From the NCBI GenBank assembly GCA_938084745.1, contig CALKEZ010000012.1, positions 62,001-126,000 of the forward strand: DNA of 64,000 nt. The letters run 5' to 3'. Below, piece by piece: positions 26,859 to 38,456 of this stretch (position 1 is the first letter of the stretch; every line of letters starts with the position of its first letter). The DNA is from an uncultured Gammaproteobacteria bacterium. GTDB lineage: Bacteria; Pseudomonadota; Gammaproteobacteria; Eutrophobiales; Eutrophobiaceae. The position numbers were made by a program, and so were the translations under genes. The notes beneath the pieces were generated by a model. The model did not search any database. It saw only the letters and a list, made by a program, of their open reading frames with translations, and was not told where the DNA came from.

Positions 26859-28487
26859 TTATTTTGGTAGATTCGCAAATGCGGCTTCCAGGGCCTGCTC
26901 TCGCGTAGCGAAGTGATCCGATTCTGGAACGTGCTTGTCAGCCTCTAGCGCTTTCAAGACACCTAAAACTTCATCATTCATTCCGCATTTATAAACTTTA
27001 CGGTTTTGGTGCTTAGCGTCACCAGTAATGGTTTCGATTGCTAATGCGGCGGAAACATCCAGAGTAGGCATGCGCGTAAAATCGAGAATGATTGAGTGCG
27101 CCCCACCTTCTAATTGGGAACGTGCATGGTGACCTAAATCAGCGGCGGCACCAAAACTAAGAGGACCATTAAAATCGAAGATAGTGATGAGATCTTCGGC
27201 CTGTTCGAGTATTTCTTTTTCTCTACCGGTCGCGGAATGAAGGATGAGATCTGTCTGTTTTAAACGTTCCATTTGTGTTCTTGCAATTTGTCTAACAAAT
27301 GCGATGGAAGCGAGTATTACGCCAACCGCTACTGCAGTAATAAGGTCAACAAAAATCGTTAGCCCCAAGACGATGACCATCAAGGCCAGATCCCAGGCCG
27401 GGCCTTTATGAGAATTTTTGATATAGTTCCAGTCAATAATATCTAAACCGACCTTAACCAGAATACCGGCGAGCACAGCATTGGGTATATATGAGGCTTG
27501 TGCCCCAAGCCCAAGAACTACCGCCAGGAGAAAAAGGGCGTGTATCATGCCTGATATTTTTGTGCGGCCGCCGGTCCTGATATTAACGACTGTTCGCATC
27601 GTTGCGCCGGCACCCGGTGCGCCACCAAACAATCCGGCGAATGCATTACCAATGCCTTGACCAATCAGCTCTTTATTTGAGTCATGTCTCGTTCGCGTCA
27701 TATTATCGGCGACCAATGACGTAAGCAGACTATCGATAGAACCAAGTAGCGCGAGCACAAAAGCCGCTTCAATTATGATAAATAAAGATACTGTCGTGAT
27801 TTGCGGCAAATGGATTTGTGGCAATCCGCTAGGGATATTCCCCAGGATGGGAACTGCGCCGAAGAACAAACTCAAAACAGTACCAATTATAAGCGCCGCT
27901 AATGGTCCGGGAATAAATTTACCCAACTTTGCCGGCCATTTCATGGCGATAAATAACGTCAAAGCGCCAAGAAAAAGCGTCATGATATTCATGTCACTGG
28001 CTGCTGTAGGCGCATAAAACAAAGCATCGACAGTCCCTGCTGGTGCGGCATGCCCAAGCAGAGGGCTTATCTGCAGTATAATAATAATACCGCCTATACC
28101 ACTCATAAAACCGCTAATGACCGGGTAAGGCACTAACCTTATATAGTCACCAAGCTTAAAGACACCCATGAAAACCTGGAAAACACCGGCCAACATAATT
28201 GCAGTAAAGATCAATGCTACGTTACCACTCAGATCTGGATGAGCTGCAATACTGGCCACGAGTCCTGCGACAACCACGGTCATCGGTCCGGTAGGGCCCG
28301 ATATCTGAGATTCGGTTCCGCCAAATAGTGCGGCAAAAAACCCAACGAAAATTGCACCGTATAAACCGGCAATAGGACCAAGACCTGAAGCTACCCCCAT
28401 AGCTAATGCGAGTGGAAGAGCTACCACGCCGGCCGTTAGACCGCCAAAAATATCACCACGTAGATGGGAAGTGTTTAATTTAATCAT
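26859..28487 (-). CDS. SulP family inorganic anion transporter with STAS domain
   Basis: A 542-residue transporter of the SulP/SLC26 family. The membrane domain (about residues 1-410) begins GDIFGGLTAGVVALPLALAMG, which includes the family Pro, and contains GLYGAIFVGFFAALFGGTESQISGPTGPM in the second half of the anion site. A cytoplasmic STAS domain follows (about 430-540, HSIILDFTRMPTLDVSAALAI). SulP proteins move sulfate, bicarbonate or other anions. The beta-carbonic anhydrase 44 bp upstream on the same strand favours bicarbonate. Confidence 0.92.
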   Translation of the reverse strand: MIKLNTSHLRGDIFGGLTAGVVALPLALAMGVASGLGPIAGLYGAIFVGFFAALFGGTESQISGPTGPMTVVVAGLVASIAAHPDLSGNVALIFTAIMLAGVFQVFMGVFKLGDYIRLVPYPVISGFMSGIGGIIIILQISPLLGHAAPAGTVDALFYAPTAASDMNIMTLFLGALTLFIAMKWPAKLGKFIPGPLAALIIGTVLSLFFGAVPILGNIPSGLPQIHLPQITTVSLFIIIEAAFVLALLGSIDSLLTSLVADNMTRTRHDSNKELIGQGIGNAFAGLFGGAPGAGATMRTVVNIRTGGRTKISGMIHALFLLAVVLGLGAQASYIPNAVLAGILVKVGLDIIDWNYIKNSHKGPAWDLALMVIVLGLTIFVDLITAVAVGVILASIAFVRQIARTQMERLKQTDLILHSATGREKEILEQAEDLITIFDFNGPLSFGAAADLGHHARSQLEGGAHSIILDFTRMPTLDVSAALAIETITGDAKHQNRKVYKCGMNDEVLGVLKALEADKHVPESDHFATREQALEAAFANLPK

Positions 28488-28531
28488 GGATGAGGATGTC
28501 CGTTACTTAATTTATAAATGCAATAGTTTGT

Positions 28532-29185
28532 TTATGCGCTATTTTTTTTAGCGCTGTAAAACCTGTCGTAGTACTTTTGTATGGAGATAAATTCCTGCTG
28601 TATCGGATCGTAACAACTGACTTCCCCATTAGGGATGTCGTAAACCCAACCATGGATATCCAATTCACCGGACGCCATTTTGGACGCGACAGACGGATGC
28701 GTCGCCAGGTGCTTGATTTGCATTAATACATTTTCTTGAGTCACTTCAGGCAAATGTGCATGACTTAGCTTACCGTTCTTGGCCTTAACAATCTCTATCG
28801 CCGCTGAGCAATTGGACAGCCAATTTGAAACATGCGGAAGAGAGGCAACGCTTTCAGGATTCATTGCCCCTTTCATCGCGCCACAGTCAGTATGCCCACA
28901 GATAATTATGTGTTTAACACCTAAAACCATCACCGCAAATTCGATGGAGGCTGTGATTCCCCCAGTAACTAATGAATGTGGCGGGACGATATTGCCTGCG
29001 TTACGGCATATAAACAGTTCACCGGGATCTGTTTGCGTGATCAAATTAGGATCTATTCGAGAGTCAGAGCAAGTGATAAAGAGAGTTTCAGGTTCTTGTT
29101 TATTCGCCAGTTTTTTGAATAGTGATTTATTTTTTTGAAACTCGGTTTTTTGAAATTTTGCTAGTCCTGATATTAATTTTTCCAT
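28532..29185 (-). CDS. Beta-carbonic anhydrase
   Basis: A 217-residue beta-class carbonic anhydrase interconverting CO2 and bicarbonate. Zinc ligands are seen in CSDSRID (Cys and Asp/Arg dyad, about residues 40-46) and HTDCGAM (His and Cys, about 98-104), with the substrate loop GELFICRNAGNIV between. The ATG at 29185 is chosen over one 39 bases upstream because AAGAGGA (29192-29198) lies six bases before it and the family N-terminus MEKLISGLAKFQ starts here. It precedes the SulP transporter, so the pair is probably an operon for bicarbonate supply. Confidence 0.94.
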   Translation of the reverse strand: MEKLISGLAKFQKTEFQKNKSLFKKLANKQEPETLFITCSDSRIDPNLITQTDPGELFICRNAGNIVPPHSLVTGGITASIEFAVMVLGVKHIIICGHTDCGAMKGAMNPESVASLPHVSNWLSNCSAAIEIVKAKNGKLSHAHLPEVTQENVLMQIKHLATHPSVASKMASGELDIHGWVYDIPNGEVSCYDPIQQEFISIQKYYDRFYSAKKNSA

Positions 29186-29214
29186 TCTTGGTCCTCTTAT
29201 CTTGATTAGCCATA

Positions 29215-29254
29215 CTATGAACAAGTTTGATCGCTATTTAGGTCATGTTCATAG
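29215..29254. promoter_or_regulatory. Inverted repeat in the divergent carbonic anhydrase/LysR promoter
   Basis: Perfect 9-bp arms CTATGAACA (29215-29223) and TGTTCATAG (29246-29254) are separated by 22 bp. A further CTAT at 29234-29237 gives CTAT/CTAT/ATAG spacing of the kind seen in OxyR-type sites. This is a likely operator for the LysR-type regulator encoded 93 bp to the right. Confidence 0.55.
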
Positions 29255-29346
29255 ACAACTATAAAGATAAAATTTTATTAAAAATATGTGATTTATGATA
29301 GGATAATCCTTTCACACCAATAAACTGACGAGATGCTATACATGGC

Positions 29347-30279
29347 ATGAAGGAATTAAATATCTCTCTAAAGCAGCTCAGATATTATCTGGTTGCGGCC
29401 AAGCACAAAAGTTTGCGGCAAGCGGCAAGAGAGCTGAAAATTTCTCAACCCTCCCTGAGTGCACAACTAAAAGGCCTGGAAAATGCGCTAGGCATAGTGT
29501 TGTTCGAACGAAACAGAGGCGGAGTTTTACTAACACCGATAGGCAGACAATTAATTGGTGAAGCGAATCAGGCTATAAATGCAGCTGAATCGATAATTGA
29601 TGCAGCAAATTATGTAAAAAATGGCCCATCAGGTACTTTTCGACTAGGCACTAGCCCTTCGTTAGGCCCTTATAGTTTGCCGAGAGTCTTGCCTTCACTA
29701 CATAAAAAATTTAGAGGTGTAAAATTTTTTGTTCGTGAACAAGTGCCTACGCTACTTCATGAAGGCCTCATGGCGGGTGATTATGATTTGGTTTTAACGA
29801 CACTGCCCGTCGATAACTTATCTATAACCGTAAAGACCTTGTTTAGAGAACCCATTTATTTAGTGTTGAATAAAGACCATCGCCTGGCGAAAGGTAAAAC
29901 GATAAAAGCTTATCAGCTTGAAGGACTAGAAGTCCTGACTATCGAAACACATCACCTTTTTTATGCCCAAGTAGAGGAGCTTTGCAAAAAATTCAATGCT
30001 AGATTAATGAGAGATTACGAAGGGACAAGTCTTGATGCTATCAGGCAAATGGTGCAGATGGGTATGGGTGTTGCATTTTTACCAGCCTTGTATGTCCGCT
30101 CAGAAATAAGAAGCAAAGACAAGCTGCACGTGCTTAAACTGGAAGACGAAACCATATATCGTGACAATGCATTATGTTGGCGTAACACATCTCCGCTAAG
30201 ATCATTCTATCGTAGCTTAAGTGTATTTTTTCAGGATGCTCTTGAGAAAGAATTTAGAGGAGAAATCGACATACTTTAA
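29347..30279 (+). CDS. LysR-type transcriptional regulator, OxyR-like but without the peroxidatic cysteine
   Basis: A 310-residue LysR-type regulator. The winged helix lies at residues 6-65 (LKQLRYYLVAAKHKSLRQAA, SQPSLSAQLKGLE) and the effector domain at about 92-295 (LGTSPSLGPYSLPRVLPSL, TSLDAIRQMVQMGMGVAFLPALYV). The sequence follows E. coli OxyR well, yet the place of OxyR Cys199 is a non-cysteine (ETHHLFYAQVEELC) while the second cysteine seems kept. So it may not sense peroxide. It is divergent from the carbonic anhydrase and its intergenic region has an inverted repeat, so it probably controls the anhydrase-SulP operon. Confidence 0.88.
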   Translation: MKELNISLKQLRYYLVAAKHKSLRQAARELKISQPSLSAQLKGLENALGIVLFERNRGGVLLTPIGRQLIGEANQAINAAESIIDAANYVKNGPSGTFRLGTSPSLGPYSLPRVLPSLHKKFRGVKFFVREQVPTLLHEGLMAGDYDLVLTTLPVDNLSITVKTLFREPIYLVLNKDHRLAKGKTIKAYQLEGLEVLTIETHHLFYAQVEELCKKFNARLMRDYEGTSLDAIRQMVQMGMGVAFLPALYVRSEIRSKDKLHVLKLEDETIYRDNALCWRNTSPLRSFYRSLSVFFQDALEKEFRGEIDIL

Positions 30280-30486
30280 TAATCAAACTGCGCTATTGTA
30301 TTGCTGATTTTCAACATCCTCACCTCACAGTAAAGTTTTTATTTAGTCGCGTTAAAAATAATCCAAAACTATGAGTTATTAACTCATATAAATTACCCAA
30401 AACAGGGAATGTTGCTATAAGCGGGGCAATGCTAGTATCGAGACGTGTTAATTGAATAACACATAAATAATATAAGGAGATTTACT

Positions 30487-30753
30487 ATGAAACTGTTTAA
30501 CTCGATATTACTCAGCCTATTACTCGCATTACCCGTAGTTAGTTTCAGTGCGGAATCTATTAATATTAATACCGCTAACAAGGAAGCCTTGATGTCTGTC
30601 ATCAAGGGCGTTGGAGAAAAAAAGGCAGAAGCCATTATCCTTTACCGTGAAGAAAACGGCCCCTTCAAATCGATAGATGAGTTGACTAATGTCAAAGGCG
30701 TCGGGCAAGGCATGGTTGATAAACACCGAGAAATGCTAAGTACCTCAGAATAA
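30487..30753 (+). CDS. ComEA-like helix-hairpin-helix protein
   Basis: An 88-residue exported protein. It has a signal peptide (MKLFNSILLSLLLALPVVSFSA) and two helix-hairpin-helix units in ESININTANKEALMSVIKGVG and FKSIDELTNVKGVGQGMV. Short ComEA-like proteins bind DNA in the periplasm and help draw it in during transformation. AAGGAGA lies seven bases before the ATG and an intrinsic terminator follows, so it is a single-gene transcription unit. No other competence gene is visible in the window, so the role is only inferred. Confidence 0.88.
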   Translation: MKLFNSILLSLLLALPVVSFSAESININTANKEALMSVIKGVGEKKAEAIILYREENGPFKSIDELTNVKGVGQGMVDKHREMLSTSE

Positions 30754-30783
30754 CCCCACACACTCTAGGTAGTTCTAATAATC

Positions 30784-30807
30784 AAGGTCTCTTCGGAGGC
30801 CTTTTTT
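30784..30807 (+). terminator. Rho-independent terminator of the ComEA-like gene
   Basis: Stem AAGGTCTC/GAGGCCTT (one G-T pair) with a TTCG tetraloop, followed by further T residues, 31 bp after the stop codon. Confidence 0.85.
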
Positions 30808-31193
30808 GATGGACTCAGACCTTAATTACTAAACTAGTACTATTGATGAATTAAATACGCTCATGAACTTCATAGTATATAATAATGTCTATTGATTTCA
30901 GTATATAAAGAGTGCATTAAATAGACGCCGCTCTCGAACAAGATATATAAATTAAGACTTTTCTTTAAAGAACTATAACGCTACTACTAATTAGAGAGGG
31001 CGGGATATTATTGAATATGTCAAAATACAATATCGTTAAAGGTGAGACATCCCGAGACGTGGCTTGCACGCACTTTATAAAACTCTATGTAACAATATTT
31101 TGTTGAGCTTGAGATAACTTGATTTAGTCAAATCTAAACCGCCACATTCCTGCAGACGCAAAGAAAAAACTGACCTTTGGCGACGTTATTGGA
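30808..31193. other. Intergenic region before the export operon; 3' end appears coding
   Basis: No repeat, RNA or full gene is seen up to about 31127. From 31128 to 31193 the frame of the ABC-like gene is open and reads SNLNRHIPADAKKKLTFGDVIG, which looks like genuine N-terminal protein sequence, but has no ATG, GTG or TTG; a TAG closes the frame at 31125. So the true start of the gene, or an N-terminal frameshift, is unresolved. Confidence 0.5.
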
Positions 31194-32840
31194 ATGATGC
31201 ATTCCATACTGTCTGATGAAAAACCGTATTATTTTCTGGCTGTCATCTACGGGATAGGCATTAGTGTGCTGTCTCTAGCAACACCCATAACCGTTCAAAT
31301 GCTGGTAAATACCGTAGCAAATACCGGACTAAGAACACCTCTCATTGTTTTATCAGTAACACTTTTCGTATTGCTCATATTTGCTTCCCTGGTAGTCGCT
31401 CTTCGACTTCATCTTATGGATATGTTCAGTCGAAGATTTTATGCGCGCATGGTTGCCAAAATTGCGTTAAGAACAATTTATGCTACCAACCCTTTTTTTG
31501 ATAATGCCGGAAAGAGGGCTCTATTTAATCGGTATTTCGATATCATCATAGTGCAAAAAATGATGCCTGGTTTACTTGTTGGCGGATTTACGGTTGTCTT
31601 GCAAGCTATTGTCGGGTTTGTTGTCGTCTCCCTCTACCACCCCTACTTTTTGATCTTTAATCTTACAATTATATTATTGCTGTGGTTAGTTTGGGCCATA
31701 TGGGGTCAACGTGCTGTATTAAGTGCTGTCCAACTGTCACACCATAAACATGCAACAGCCGAATGGCTGGAAGAAATTGGTAGCTCTGACGGTTTTTATA
31801 AATCTGAACTCCAGGTAGCAACCGCCTTAAAGAAAACGGATTACTTTACATCGAAATATATTCAAGAACATATTCGTCATTTTCGACAGTACTTTAGTCA
31901 GACGCTATGCTTCCTGTTTATTTATGCTGCGGGTAGCGCAATACTTCTAGGTTTAGGCGGATGGCTAGTGATGCAAGGACAGCTCAATCTGGGCCAGTTA
32001 GTCGCGGCGGAATTGGTTCTCTCGGTAGTTTTTTATGGCATCTCTCAATTCGGCATATACCTCGTGTACTTTTATGACCTATGTGGTGCCATTGATGAGC
32101 TTAATAACTTCCAATTGATCGATCAAGAGGACTCGGTTACTGAATCGTCGCGTATTAAAGGAGACGCATCATTAAAATTTGTTAATGCCAGCGGTACTTT
32201 TGCTAGGCAAAAATTAAATCTGAATTTCGAGATACCTAGTGGCGCTAGAGTTTTAATCAAAGACAAACAATATAACGTCAAACAGGTATTAACTGGCTTC
32301 CTTAAAGGACAGGAAACTCCTCAATCCGGCTTTTTTATGATCGGTGGCAGAGATGTGCACTCCATTCCCGCTATCGTCCTACGCCGAGAAATAATGATGC
32401 TAGATCAACCCAGAGTAGTTGAAATGACAATTCGTGAATATTTGGAAGTTCAGAGTGACAACTTACAAAACGATAACTTACTGGACGTCATTGATCTTAC
32501 CGGACTGGAAGCGGTCATTGTCCAACTGGAAGACGGTATAGATACACGGATCACAGAAAGTGGCTGGCCGCTTTCTGTCAGTGAGATAGCGCAACTCAAA
32601 TTGGCAGCAGCAATACTAGCGCAGCCAAAAGTGCTTATATTGGGAGAAATGTTTGATATCGTGTCGGAAATAGTTTTAGAGCGGTCATTTGAAAAAATAC
32701 AACAATCATCCGTGACATCAATAATTCATTTTTCCAATCATAGTTGGGATCTTGGATATACACATGAATTGGAGCTTCAGGTTGATAGCCAAACATTGAG
32801 TCTTCTGAATTCAGTGAATAACGTTGACACAGCAAGTTAA
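31194..32840 (+). CDS. ABC exporter-like protein with degenerate nucleotide-binding domain
   Basis: A 548-residue protein with the layout of a type-I-secretion half transporter: a membrane domain of about six segments (residues 12-300) and an ABC-like domain (about 325-545). The ATP-binding motifs are lost. The Walker A place reads KDKQYNVKQ (residues 356-364), with none of its glycines and only one Lys kept. The signature is LSVSE (460-464) in place of LSGGQ. Walker B is VLILGE, with Gly for Asp but the catalytic Glu kept. It is followed by genes for an HlyD-like adaptor and a TolC-like channel. It may assemble without ATP hydrolysis or be a relic. The start is uncertain (see upstream region). 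Confidence 0.75.
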   Translation: MMHSILSDEKPYYFLAVIYGIGISVLSLATPITVQMLVNTVANTGLRTPLIVLSVTLFVLLIFASLVVALRLHLMDMFSRRFYARMVAKIALRTIYATNPFFDNAGKRALFNRYFDIIIVQKMMPGLLVGGFTVVLQAIVGFVVVSLYHPYFLIFNLTIILLLWLVWAIWGQRAVLSAVQLSHHKHATAEWLEEIGSSDGFYKSELQVATALKKTDYFTSKYIQEHIRHFRQYFSQTLCFLFIYAAGSAILLGLGGWLVMQGQLNLGQLVAAELVLSVVFYGISQFGIYLVYFYDLCGAIDELNNFQLIDQEDSVTESSRIKGDASLKFVNASGTFARQKLNLNFEIPSGARVLIKDKQYNVKQVLTGFLKGQETPQSGFFMIGGRDVHSIPAIVLRREIMMLDQPRVVEMTIREYLEVQSDNLQNDNLLDVIDLTGLEAVIVQLEDGIDTRITESGWPLSVSEIAQLKLAAAILAQPKVLILGEMFDIVSEIVLERSFEKIQQSSVTSIIHFSNHSWDLGYTHELELQVDSQTLSLLNSVNNVDTAS

Positions 32841-32844
32841 GTAC

Positions 32845-33870
32845 ATGTTTCACGAACGTCATCAACACCACTTTAAGACACTTGCCCGTATTCAATTACC
32901 GCATCCGATGAGGATAATCGCATTACTGATTATTCTTATTATCACTGCAACCACTGCATTTCTAACAATGACTCCCTGGGTACAAACTTCGCCCGGAGTG
33001 GGCTCGATTACTGCCTTGAATCCGGATGATCTGACACAAGAAATAAATGCCTTTGTTTCCGGACGTATACAAAAATGGTATATCCGTGACGGCAGCCATG
33101 TAAAAGCAAACGATCCTATCGCTAAAATTGTCGATAACGACCCGCAGCTTATTGAGCGCCTCCAGGCTGAACGCAATCAGGTTTTAGCTCAGCTTGCGGC
33201 AGCCGAAGCTGTGGCTGAAACAGCCAAGATAGACGCAAAACGCACAGAGGAGTTATTCAATGAAGGACTCGCTGCCAAAAGAGATTATGAACAAGCAAAA
33301 ATAAAACTTCAGGAACGGCTTGCAACTGTCGCTGTAGCGGCTGCTAAATTAACTCGTGCTGATGTCAATTTATCACGCCAATCTACACAAATAGTGCGTG
33401 CACCTCGTGATGGCATTATTTTACGTGTCAATGCGGGTGATTCGTCAACCTTTGTATCTACTGGTGACAGCATAGCGACCTTTGTCCCTGATAATGTCGT
33501 TCGCGTTGCGGAACTCTATATTGATGGACGTGACGTTTCTTTAGTAAAAGTAGGCGATAAGGCTCGTCTCCAGTTTGAAGGTTGGCCGGTAGTGCAATTC
33601 AGTGGATGGCCCTCCGTAGCCATTGGCACTTTCGGCGGAATCGTTATTGCTGTTGACCCATCAGCACAAACTAATGGTCGTTTCAGAATACTGATAAAAG
33701 AGGATCCGGAGGATCACAATCCCTGGCCTAGCAATAACTATGTTCGATTTGGCTCAAAAGTCCGAGGCTGGATACAGCTTGAAACTGTTATCGTAGGGTA
33801 TGAATTATGGCGTCTGTTCAATAATTTTCCGCCTGATTTTCGTGACAGCAACATCAGGGCTAAAAAATAG
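32845..33870 (+). CDS. HlyD-family periplasmic adaptor (membrane fusion protein)
   Basis: A 341-residue adaptor. It has one membrane segment near the N-terminus (about residues 21-42), a half lipoyl domain (INAFVSGRIQKWYIRDGSHVKANDPIAKI), a coiled-coil hairpin (about 105-175, LAAAEAVAETAKIDAKRTEEL), a second lipoyl half (IVRAPRDGIILRVNAGDSSTF) and a beta-barrel. It bridges the inner-membrane exporter and the TolC-like channel. The ATG lies 4 bp after the ABC stop; a TTG 21 bases upstream would overlap that gene and is less likely. Together with its neighbours it makes a three-gene operon. Confidence 0.87.
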   Translation: MFHERHQHHFKTLARIQLPHPMRIIALLIILIITATTAFLTMTPWVQTSPGVGSITALNPDDLTQEINAFVSGRIQKWYIRDGSHVKANDPIAKIVDNDPQLIERLQAERNQVLAQLAAAEAVAETAKIDAKRTEELFNEGLAAKRDYEQAKIKLQERLATVAVAAAKLTRADVNLSRQSTQIVRAPRDGIILRVNAGDSSTFVSTGDSIATFVPDNVVRVAELYIDGRDVSLVKVGDKARLQFEGWPVVQFSGWPSVAIGTFGGIVIAVDPSAQTNGRFRILIKEDPEDHNPWPSNNYVRFGSKVRGWIQLETVIVGYELWRLFNNFPPDFRDSNIRAKK

Positions 33871-33873
33871 GCG

Positions 33874-35325
33874 ATGAGAATAGCGATAGCATGGCTTTTT
33901 TACTGTGTCTCTTTTTTTGCGTATGCAGAAGATAATGAAGCCATACCTGAAACCAGTCCGCTTTCTGTAGAGAAAGTACTGCAATCAGCCGCAATGCATT
34001 ACCCGAAGATACTTGCAAATATTGCCAGATATCGTGCAGCAGAGGCGAGAATCTTAAGTGCAGAAGGCGCTTTTGATCTGATCTTCGAAGTTGACAGCTA
34101 CAACTGGGCTGAAGGTTACTATGATGGACGAAGCCTTGAAGGCACGGCTTCACGTTACCTAAATTTAAACAGTGGGGCACAAGTTTACGGTGGTTATAAA
34201 CTCTCCAATGGGACGTTCCCTGTTTACGAGGATAAAAGATTCACCAATACGGGCGGTCAACTTAATCTAGGCGTGCTTTTTTCGCTGCTAAGAGACCGAA
34301 ACATAGATCCCAGACGGTTCGATGTAAGCGATGCCCGATTAGCAGCTCGTGAGGCAGAGTTTGACATATTGCTGACAAAGATAGGTATTGCACAAAAAGC
34401 CATTATTGCTTATTGGCGTTGGGTTGCACTAGGACAAAAAACCGAGGTTTATAGCAACCTGTTATCTATCGCACTGGAACGGGAAGTCGGTCTGAAAAGA
34501 GAAGTTGAACAAGGCGCACGCGCAGCGATTGTTTTAACTGAAAGTCTGCAGAACATTACCCAAAGAAAGTCTTTATTAGCAAATGCTGAGCGCGATTTTG
34601 GCATCGCTGCAAATGAACTGAGCCTATTTTATCGCGATGACACGGGCAACCCTGTTATTGTCTCAGAGAAGGAGTTGCCTGATTACGAGCCCAGCATAAA
34701 CTCTATTGATAAATTCTACGCGCTACAGGATTTGAACGCTTTGTATGCATCAAGACCGGAACTAAAGCAACTCAGAAACAGTATTACTCGAGCAATGCGT
34801 CGTATTGAGCTCAATCAAAACTCTTTGCTACCGCGATTGGATTTGGACTTTGGAATCTATCAGCCTTTAGGCACGCCTGGAGAGGGCGGTTCTTCTCGTG
34901 ATGAAACGGATGTGATAATCGGCCTTAAATTTACTATCCCATTAGAGCAGCGCGCTGCACGAGGAGCATTGGCTGAAAATGAGGCAAAATTTGATGCGCT
35001 GAGACAAGAACAAAGGTTGATGCAAGATCAAATAGAGCTTGGGGTAAGAAACATTCTGCTCGAACTTAGAACGGCGGAAAAGCTGCTTATGCTTGCGAAA
35101 AACGAGGTTAATCAATCAGACGTATTACGCGAAGCAGAAATAAGACGTTTCAAGAAAGGCGCTAGCGACTTTTTCCTGGTCAATATTAGAGAAAATACTG
35201 CTGCGGAGGCTAAAATCCGCTTTTTCCTTGCTGGACTTCAACGTGAAGTAGCGCAGACCAACTTTGATGCCGCAACGGCTAACCTGGAAAAGCTCGGCAT
35301 TAGTGAAAACATAATTAATAATTAA
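33874..35325 (+). CDS. TolC-family outer-membrane efflux channel
   Basis: A 483-residue outer-membrane channel protein. It has a signal peptide (MRIAIAWLFYCVSFFAYA) and two TolC-type repeats of long helices with short strands (e.g. ARYRAAEARILSAEGAFDLIFEV and LNQNSLLPRLDLDFGIY). It starts 3 bp after the stop of the adaptor gene and completes the tripartite set. It is encoded as the last gene of the operon; no terminator with a clear stem was found before leuS. Confidence 0.87.
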   Translation: MRIAIAWLFYCVSFFAYAEDNEAIPETSPLSVEKVLQSAAMHYPKILANIARYRAAEARILSAEGAFDLIFEVDSYNWAEGYYDGRSLEGTASRYLNLNSGAQVYGGYKLSNGTFPVYEDKRFTNTGGQLNLGVLFSLLRDRNIDPRRFDVSDARLAAREAEFDILLTKIGIAQKAIIAYWRWVALGQKTEVYSNLLSIALEREVGLKREVEQGARAAIVLTESLQNITQRKSLLANAERDFGIAANELSLFYRDDTGNPVIVSEKELPDYEPSINSIDKFYALQDLNALYASRPELKQLRNSITRAMRRIELNQNSLLPRLDLDFGIYQPLGTPGEGGSSRDETDVIIGLKFTIPLEQRAARGALAENEAKFDALRQEQRLMQDQIELGVRNILLELRTAEKLLMLAKNEVNQSDVLREAEIRRFKKGASDFFLVNIRENTAAEAKIRFFLAGLQREVAQTNFDAATANLEKLGISENIINN

Positions 35326-35434
35326 CCGTTAAAAGCTAAAAAATTTTCAGGCGTCGACCTTCGCGGCTGGAAGGAAGTTTCTTGTCCGTTTGATTTGCGC
35401 TATGTATGCTTGCACAAATTTACATAATGAATAA

Positions 35435-37894
<2,460 letters not shown>

Positions 37895-37943
37895 GGTAAG
37901 ATGCAAAGAAAGACATGAATAACAACCTGCACGAGGATATTGG

Positions 37944-38441
37944 ATGAAAGCCCGTTTGATAATGATATGCCTGCTGTTATCAACCACAGCATGTGGATTT
38001 CATCTGCGTGGTTCACAGTTGACCAACTTTGATATCGCGAATATCTATATCAAACCATCCAGTGCGCCGAAACTCGCCAAGGAAGTTACCGCTCAACTGG
38101 CAGGCTCGGGAGTTACTCTGGCCAATTCCGTTCAGAATGCGGATTACATTGTCACGTTAAAAGAAGAACGCTTTGATAAAGCTGTCCTAAGTGTCTCCGC
38201 AGCGACAGGTAAGGTCGGGGAATTCCGGATTACCTACAATGCCCAGATGGATGCGACACAAAAAGATGGAAAAAGCATTGTCGAAGATGATCCTGTTAAT
38301 GTAACCCGTGATTTTACCTTCGATGAAAATGCAGTACTGGGTAAATTTACAGAAGAGGGCGTCGTTCAGGAAGACCTGATTCGTACTGCAGCAAGTCAGG
38401 TTCTACGCCGATTACAAGCTTTATTGCGTAACAATAAATAA
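37944..38441 (+). CDS. lptE: LPS-assembly lipoprotein LptE
   Basis: A 165-residue outer-membrane lipoprotein. The signal ends in a lipobox-like LSTTAC with the lipidated cysteine at 17, followed by GFHLRG, the hallmark of LptE. LptE plugs the LptD barrel for lipopolysaccharide insertion. GAGGA lies seven bases before the ATG. It is 50 bp after leuS and 15 bp before holA, the order found in E. coli and Pseudomonas. Confidence 0.93.
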   Translation: MKARLIMICLLLSTTACGFHLRGSQLTNFDIANIYIKPSSAPKLAKEVTAQLAGSGVTLANSVQNADYIVTLKEERFDKAVLSVSAATGKVGEFRITYNAQMDATQKDGKSIVEDDPVNVTRDFTFDENAVLGKFTEEGVVQEDLIRTAASQVLRRLQALLRNNK

Positions 38442-38456
38442 AGATAATCCGAAAAA

